Assembly: GCA_017553245.1 (NCBI GenBank)
Contig: JAFZMT010000236.1
Coordinates: 1-8,005, forward strand
Length of the DNA stretch: 8,005 nt
From: Methanomicrobium sp.
Lineage (GTDB): Archaea; Halobacteriota; Methanomicrobia; Methanomicrobiales; Methanomicrobiaceae
Direction: 5' to 3'
Below the pieces are notes generated by a model. That model had not been told where the DNA came from and did no database searches. It saw nothing but the letters and a program-made list of their open reading frames with translations. Positions 5,304 through 8,005 of the stretch are shown here, piece by piece; the first letter of the stretch is position 1; each line of letters begins with the position of its first letter. The position numbers and the translations under genes were made by a program.

Positions 5304-6581
5304 TTAATACGTCACGGCATCGCGGAATGCCTTCATTGCCGCAGCCTCGCCCTGAGTAACGCTGTCGGGAATATCCTTGGGTGCACAGGCGGCGCCCGCG
5401 ATATAGATACCCTGCCTGACCGTCCCCACGGGGTTTAACTGATAATTCTCCGACTCGTAAAAGCCGCTCTCGGAGAGCGTAATGCCCAGAGACTCCGCAA
5501 GCCTGCCCGCATCCTTTGCCGGCTGCATACCCACCGAAAGCACGACAAGCTCGGGGTTGAGAGTCAGAATCTCTCTCGTCTCGGTATTTTCGACGACGAT
5601 CCGCGGGCTGTCTTCGCCCTGAATAATCTCGCCCGGCATGCCGCGGATGAACTTTATTCCGAGCCCTTTCGCCCGCTCGTAATACTCCTCATATCCCTTG
5701 CCGTAAGCGCGGATATCCATGTAAAGCATGGTAATCTCGAGATCGCGGTTCTTCTCCTTAAGCAGAATGGCGTTCTTTATCGCATACATACAGCAGACGC
5801 AGGAGCAGTAGCCGTGGTTTATCGTCATGTCGCGGGAACCCACGCACTGAACGAAGACAATCGACTTCGGCTTTTCGCCGTTTGAAAGCCTTCGCGGAAC
5901 GCCGCCGGTAGGACCCGAGGCACAGATAAGCCTCTCGAACTCAAGGCTCGTAATCACGTCCTTTACCCTGAGATACCGCAGATTCCTCTTTGCCTGCGGA
6001 TCGAAGGTCTCGTAGCCCGTCGTCAGAACAATGCTTGCGACCGTGAGCGTAATTTCCCTGTCGGCGTCCTCATCGTTCCTTAAGACCGCATTCTTGCCGC
6101 AGGAATCATAGCACATGCCGCACTCGATACAGTGCTCACTGTCGCGCACCATGATATTCGGCACTGCCTGCGGATGCGGCTTATAAATCGCCTTTCTTAC
6201 GCCGACGCCCGCATCATACTTATTGTAGACCTCGACGGGGCAGGACTCAACGCAGTCGCCGCAGCCGTTGCACTCGTCCTCCCTCACATACCGCGGGTGA
6301 CGAAGCAAAGTAACCCTGAAATTACCGACCTCGCCCGAGATCTCCTTAACCTCGGTGAGCGTATATAAAACAATATTTTCGTGCCTCTCCGCATCCACCA
6401 TCTTCGGCGACAGGATACACATTGAGCAGTCGTTCGTCGGAAAAGTCTTGTCAAGCTGCGACATATGACCGCCGATACTCGGCTCACGCTCAATCAGATG
6501 CACCTTTATTCCGTGGTTTGCGATATCCAGCGCCGCCTGAATACCCGCAACGCCCGCACCTATGACTGCAACTTCGCCCAT
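5304..6581 (-). CDS. Short HdrA-like FAD/iron-sulfur oxidoreductase
   Basis: A 425-residue protein of the heterodisulfide reductase subunit A family. HdrA is the flavin-bifurcating subunit of HdrABC, but canonical HdrA has about 650 residues with an extra N-terminal domain and a C-terminal ferredoxin domain; both are missing here. Visible in order: the FAD Rossmann motif GAGVAG (8-13), the HdrA signature GGHMSQLDKTFPTNDCSMC (37-55), two inserted [4Fe-4S] motifs C104-x2-C107-x2-C110-x3-C114 and C151-x2-C154-x2-C157-x3-C161 (the second lacks the usual following Pro), VQCVGSRD (244-251), YCSCVCC (258-264), and the FAD-closing AGAACAPKDIPDS (395-407). No hdrB, hdrC, mvhD or fdh genes are adjacent, so the electron partner is unknown. 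It lies 128 bp after the carbonic anhydrase stop and 23 bp before mtnA, on the same strand. It ends in TAA. Confidence 0.88.
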   Translation of the reverse strand: MGEVAVIGAGVAGIQAALDIANHGIKVHLIEREPSIGGHMSQLDKTFPTNDCSMCILSPKMVDAERHENIVLYTLTEVKEISGEVGNFRVTLLRHPRYVREDECNGCGDCVESCPVEVYNKYDAGVGVRKAIYKPHPQAVPNIMVRDSEHCIECGMCYDSCGKNAVLRNDEDADREITLTVASIVLTTGYETFDPQAKRNLRYLRVKDVITSLEFERLICASGPTGGVPRRLSNGEKPKSIVFVQCVGSRDMTINHGYCSCVCCMYAIKNAILLKEKNRDLEITMLYMDIRAYGKGYEEYYERAKGLGIKFIRGMPGEIIQGEDSPRIVVENTETREILTLNPELVVLSVGMQPAKDAGRLAESLGITLSESGFYESENYQLNPVGTVRQGIYIAGAACAPKDIPDSVTQGEAAAMKAFRDAVTY

Positions 6582-6607
6582 TTCTACCTGTATTCTACCT
6601 ATATAAT
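6582..6607 (-). promoter_or_regulatory. Promoter of the HdrA-like gene: TATA box plus paired 8-bp direct repeat
   Basis: On the - strand a TTATATAG-type box (6600-6607) is centred about 23 bp before the ATG. Between box and ATG, AGGTAGAA occurs twice (6593-6600 and 6582-6589), spaced 11 bp, about one DNA turn. The nearer copy abuts the ATG, so it could be a weak ribosome site; the pair could also be a regulator site. Either role is inferred. Confidence 0.45.
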
Positions 6608-6684
6608 TGGCGTAACCCTTGTTATTTGTTTGTAAAGAGACTCCTGAAGCGATAAGTAACCGCTGCCAAAGCCGCCCGCTCTTT

Positions 6685-6723
6685 CAGTTTTACCGTTCGG
6701 TTTTGCCGTTCAGTTCTTACCGT
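6685..6723. repeat. 13-bp tandem repeat, three copies, over the carbonic anhydrase stop codon
   Basis: On the + strand, CAGTTTTACCGTT (6685-6697) and CGGTTTTGCCGTT (6698-6710) differ at two sites. A third unit, CAGTTCTTACCGT (6711-6723), matches the first apart from one inserted C. The TGA of the carbonic anhydrase gene (6710-6712) lies at the joint of copies two and three, so the repeat sets the protein's last residues. It looks like a short slippage duplication. Confidence 0.6.
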
Positions 6724-7213
6724 ATTCCTTTGCAAGACCGATGTGGATATCTGCGTTCTTAACGATTCCCGCTTTCTCATCGTCCGTAAGGGCGCGGACG
6801 ACCTTCCCCGGAACTCCCATGACAAGACTGCCGGCGGGGATCTCCTTCCTCTCGGTAATGACCGCACCCGCCGCAACAATCGTATCCTCGCCGATAACGG
6901 CGCCGTTGAGCACAACCGCACCCATGCCGACGAGCACCCTGTCCTTTATCGTGCAGCCGTGTATGACCGCACCGTGACCGATTGTGACCTTTTCGCCGAT
7001 AACGACCGGCTTGCCCTCGGATTCGTGAACCACGCAGTTATCCTGCACATTCGAGCCGTCGCCGATTGTAATCGAATCGCGGTCGGCACGAAGCACGGCG
7101 CCGAACCAGATACCCGTATCCTTACCCAGTGTCACGTCGCCGACAACCGTCGCATTCGGAGCGATAAACGCGGCATTCTTTATCTTATCATCTGAAGTCT
7201 TGCCAGTATTCAT
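6710..7213 (-). CDS. Gamma-class carbonic anhydrase family protein (CamH-like)
   Basis: A 167-residue left-handed beta-helix protein of hexapeptide repeats, of the gamma-carbonic anhydrase family (reversible CO2 hydration, cytoplasmic trimer). The three zinc-ligand histidines are present: His63 (CVVHES), His80 and His85 (IGHGAVIHGC). The family residues Arg42 and Asp44 (LRADRD) and Gln57 (NVQDN) are also present. The acidic proton-shuttle loop of the archetypal Cam enzyme is absent and there is no signal peptide, so it is of the shorter CamH type. Activity cannot be assumed, since many such homologues are untested. In a methanogen, CO2/bicarbonate supply is a plausible job. The ATG at 7211-7213 is only 28 bp from the divergent coaD start. 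Its TGA lies in a 13-bp tandem repeat, and the next - strand gene (HdrA-like) has its own promoter. Confidence 0.9.
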   Translation of the reverse strand: MNTGKTSDDKIKNAAFIAPNATVVGDVTLGKDTGIWFGAVLRADRDSITIGDGSNVQDNCVVHESEGKPVVIGEKVTIGHGAVIHGCTIKDRVLVGMGAVVLNGAVIGEDTIVAAGAVITERKEIPAGSLVMGVPGKVVRALTDDEKAGIVKNADIHIGLAKEYGKN

Positions 7214-7241
7214 AATATATTACAATTATATCTAATAGCGA
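7214..7241. promoter_or_regulatory. 28-bp divergent promoter between carbonic anhydrase and coaD genes
   Basis: The spacer is almost all A/T and separates two ATG codons pointing away from each other. AATATATT (7214-7221) is centred about 25 bp before the coaD ATG. TTATATCTAA (7225-7234) and its - strand reading GATATAA lie between. No ribosome site fits in either direction, so both messages are probably leaderless and the two promoters must overlap. Confidence 0.55.
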
Positions 7242-7712
7242 ATGAAAGTAATGGTCGGCGGCACATTCGACCCTCTCCACGACGGTCACAGAAAACTCAT
7301 AGAGAGATCCTTCACGATTGCGGGCGACGGCGGCGAAGTCGTCATAGGTCTGAGCGGAGATGTCTTCGCAAACCGCAAAAGTCATCCCATACGCCCCTTT
7401 GAGGAGAGAAAAGCCGATCTCGTCGCATTTATAGAGAGCCTGACGGCAAAGACGAACTCGACCGCCGTCTGGAGAATCGAGGAACTTCACGACAAATACG
7501 GCTCCACGCTCGACACCGACTTTGACGCCATAGTCGTAAGCGAAGAGACCTTCCCCACGGCAGTCGAGATAAATAAACTCCGCAAGGAAAAGAAGAGATC
7601 GAAGGTCGATATCCATCAGATAACCTGCGTCCTTGCCGATGACGGTCGCTGGATCTCAAGCACCCGAATCTGGAAAGGCGAGATTGACATACACGGCAAT
7701 CTCATCAAATAA
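7242..7712 (+). CDS. coaD: Phosphopantetheine adenylyltransferase (archaeal type)
   Basis: A 156-residue nucleotidyltransferase of the cytidylyltransferase fold. It transfers AMP from ATP to 4'-phosphopantetheine, giving dephospho-CoA, the penultimate step of coenzyme A synthesis in the cytoplasm. Visible motifs: GGTFDPLHDGH (6-16) with the HxGH ATP-binding signature (His13, His16), a Lys/Arg-rich segment INKLRKEKKRSK (110-121), and ISSTRI (138-143), the second ATP-binding signature. Length matches archaeal PPAT, which differs from bacterial CoaD. The start is fixed by MKVMVGGTFDP. Archaeal FAD synthetase (RibL) is similar, but is usually shorter and has different wording after HxGH. It is divergent from the carbonic anhydrase gene and ends in TAA. 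Confidence 0.9.
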   Translation: MKVMVGGTFDPLHDGHRKLIERSFTIAGDGGEVVIGLSGDVFANRKSHPIRPFEERKADLVAFIESLTAKTNSTAVWRIEELHDKYGSTLDTDFDAIVVSEETFPTAVEINKLRKEKKRSKVDIHQITCVLADDGRWISSTRIWKGEIDIHGNLIK

Positions 7713-7776
7713 TCCTGTTTTTAAAGGTTAAAAAAAGTGCGGGCGGATATCCGGTAATATATCCGATAATAAATTA
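7713..7776. terminator. Convergent terminator region between coaD and pyrI
   Basis: On the + strand T5 at 7718-7722 follows the coaD stop by 5 nt. On the - strand the A7 run 7730-7736 gives a T7 tract after pyrI, preceded by the palindrome CGGATATCCG (7744-7753). A further inverted repeat GATAAT-AA-ATTATC (7765-7778) overlaps the pyrI stop. The layout fits back-to-back termination. Confidence 0.55.
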
Positions 7777-8005
7777 TCAGATAATATAATTGATGATATC
7801 CGATTTCAGAATATTGTCGCAGTAAAGGCAGTGGAGAGTGCCGTTGACGACCTTAAACTTCGTCTCAATCGGCTCATCCGAGTTCGTGATGCATCCCGGA
7901 TTGGGGCATCTCACAAAGCCCGTAACCACCGTGGGAATCTCAACGCCCGCCTTCTCGATGACCTTGGAGTTGCGGATGATGTTAATCGTCGCATTCGGGG
8001 CAATA
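7777..8005 (-). CDS. pyrI: Aspartate carbamoyltransferase regulatory subunit, C-terminal part (partial)
   Basis: The last 76 codons of PyrI are present; the gene enters from the right edge and ends with TGA at 7777-7779. PyrI carries the allosteric nucleotide site and a zinc domain that contacts the catalytic subunit PyrB in pyrimidine synthesis. The visible protein begins IAPNATINIIRNSKVIEK, the conserved join of the two domains, then VVTGFVRCPNPGCITN. The zinc ligands follow the family pattern C-x4-C and, further on, C-x2-C (LHCLYCD). It ends about 10 residues after the last Cys with a short hydrophobic tail. The rest of pyrI, and probably pyrB, lie beyond the window. Confidence 0.95.
   Translation of the reverse strand, partial: IAPNATINIIRNSKVIEKAGVEIPTVVTGFVRCPNPGCITNSDEPIETKFKVVNGTLHCLYCDNILKSDIINYII

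Noticed and set aside
4682..5359. 225-codon open frame on the + strand opposite mtnA
   Set aside because: Ser/Ala/Arg-rich composition is typical of an antisense frame; the - strand carries clear MtnA motifs.
6602..6709. Readthrough extension of the carbonic anhydrase past its TGA (about 36 open codons)
   Set aside because: The protein is already full length at 167 residues. An open run this short is common by chance, and the extension has no recognisable motif.
1..8005. CRISPR arrays, insertion sequences, rRNA
   Set aside because: No regularly spaced repeats, transposase motifs or rRNA-like stretches were found on either strand.

Overview
The window is a compact chromosomal segment of a euryarchaeal methanogen, most likely of the Methanomicrobiales/Methanomicrobia. 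The evidence is the archaeal lipid enzyme DGGGP synthase, a stand-alone HdrA-family flavoprotein, archaeal-type CoaD and PyrI, an archaeal Trm1, CCA-less tRNA genes, and AT-rich TATA-like boxes placed about 20-30 bp before start codons. The order is inferred from overall resemblance; it was not searched.

Left part (1-1917): the 3' end of hypD ([NiFe]-hydrogenase maturation) on the + strand, then tRNA-Arg(CCG), then trm1 on the - strand, then tRNA-Arg(CCT). Trm1 makes N2,N2-dimethyl-G26, and both flanking tRNAs have G at position 26. The spacers beside the tRNAs hold inverted repeats and a degenerate 12-bp tandem repeat.

Middle (2021-3443): a + strand ubiA-family gene for digeranylgeranylglyceryl phosphate synthase (archaeal membrane lipid), then a small bactofilin-like beta-helix protein.

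Right-middle (3483-7213): four - strand genes, in transcription order gamma-carbonic anhydrase, a short HdrA-like FAD/Fe-S protein, mtnA (methylthioribose-1-phosphate isomerase family), and a membrane-anchored DUF116 protein. The mtnA frame is open from start to stop except for one in-frame TGA at codon 208. Family resemblance predicts an aromatic residue (usually Trp) there. The two catalytic residues (Cys162 and Asp242) fall on opposite sides of it. This is the most notable feature of the window.

Right end (7242-8005): coaD (phosphopantetheine adenylyltransferase) is divergent from the carbonic anhydrase gene across only 28 bp. It is followed by a convergent terminator region and the 3' end of pyrI (aspartate carbamoyltransferase regulatory subunit) on the - strand.

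The genes are mostly housekeeping: hydrogenase maturation, tRNA modification, lipids, CoA, pyrimidines. The less understood part is the HdrA-like/MtnA/DUF116 run. I see no mobile element, CRISPR array or rRNA.
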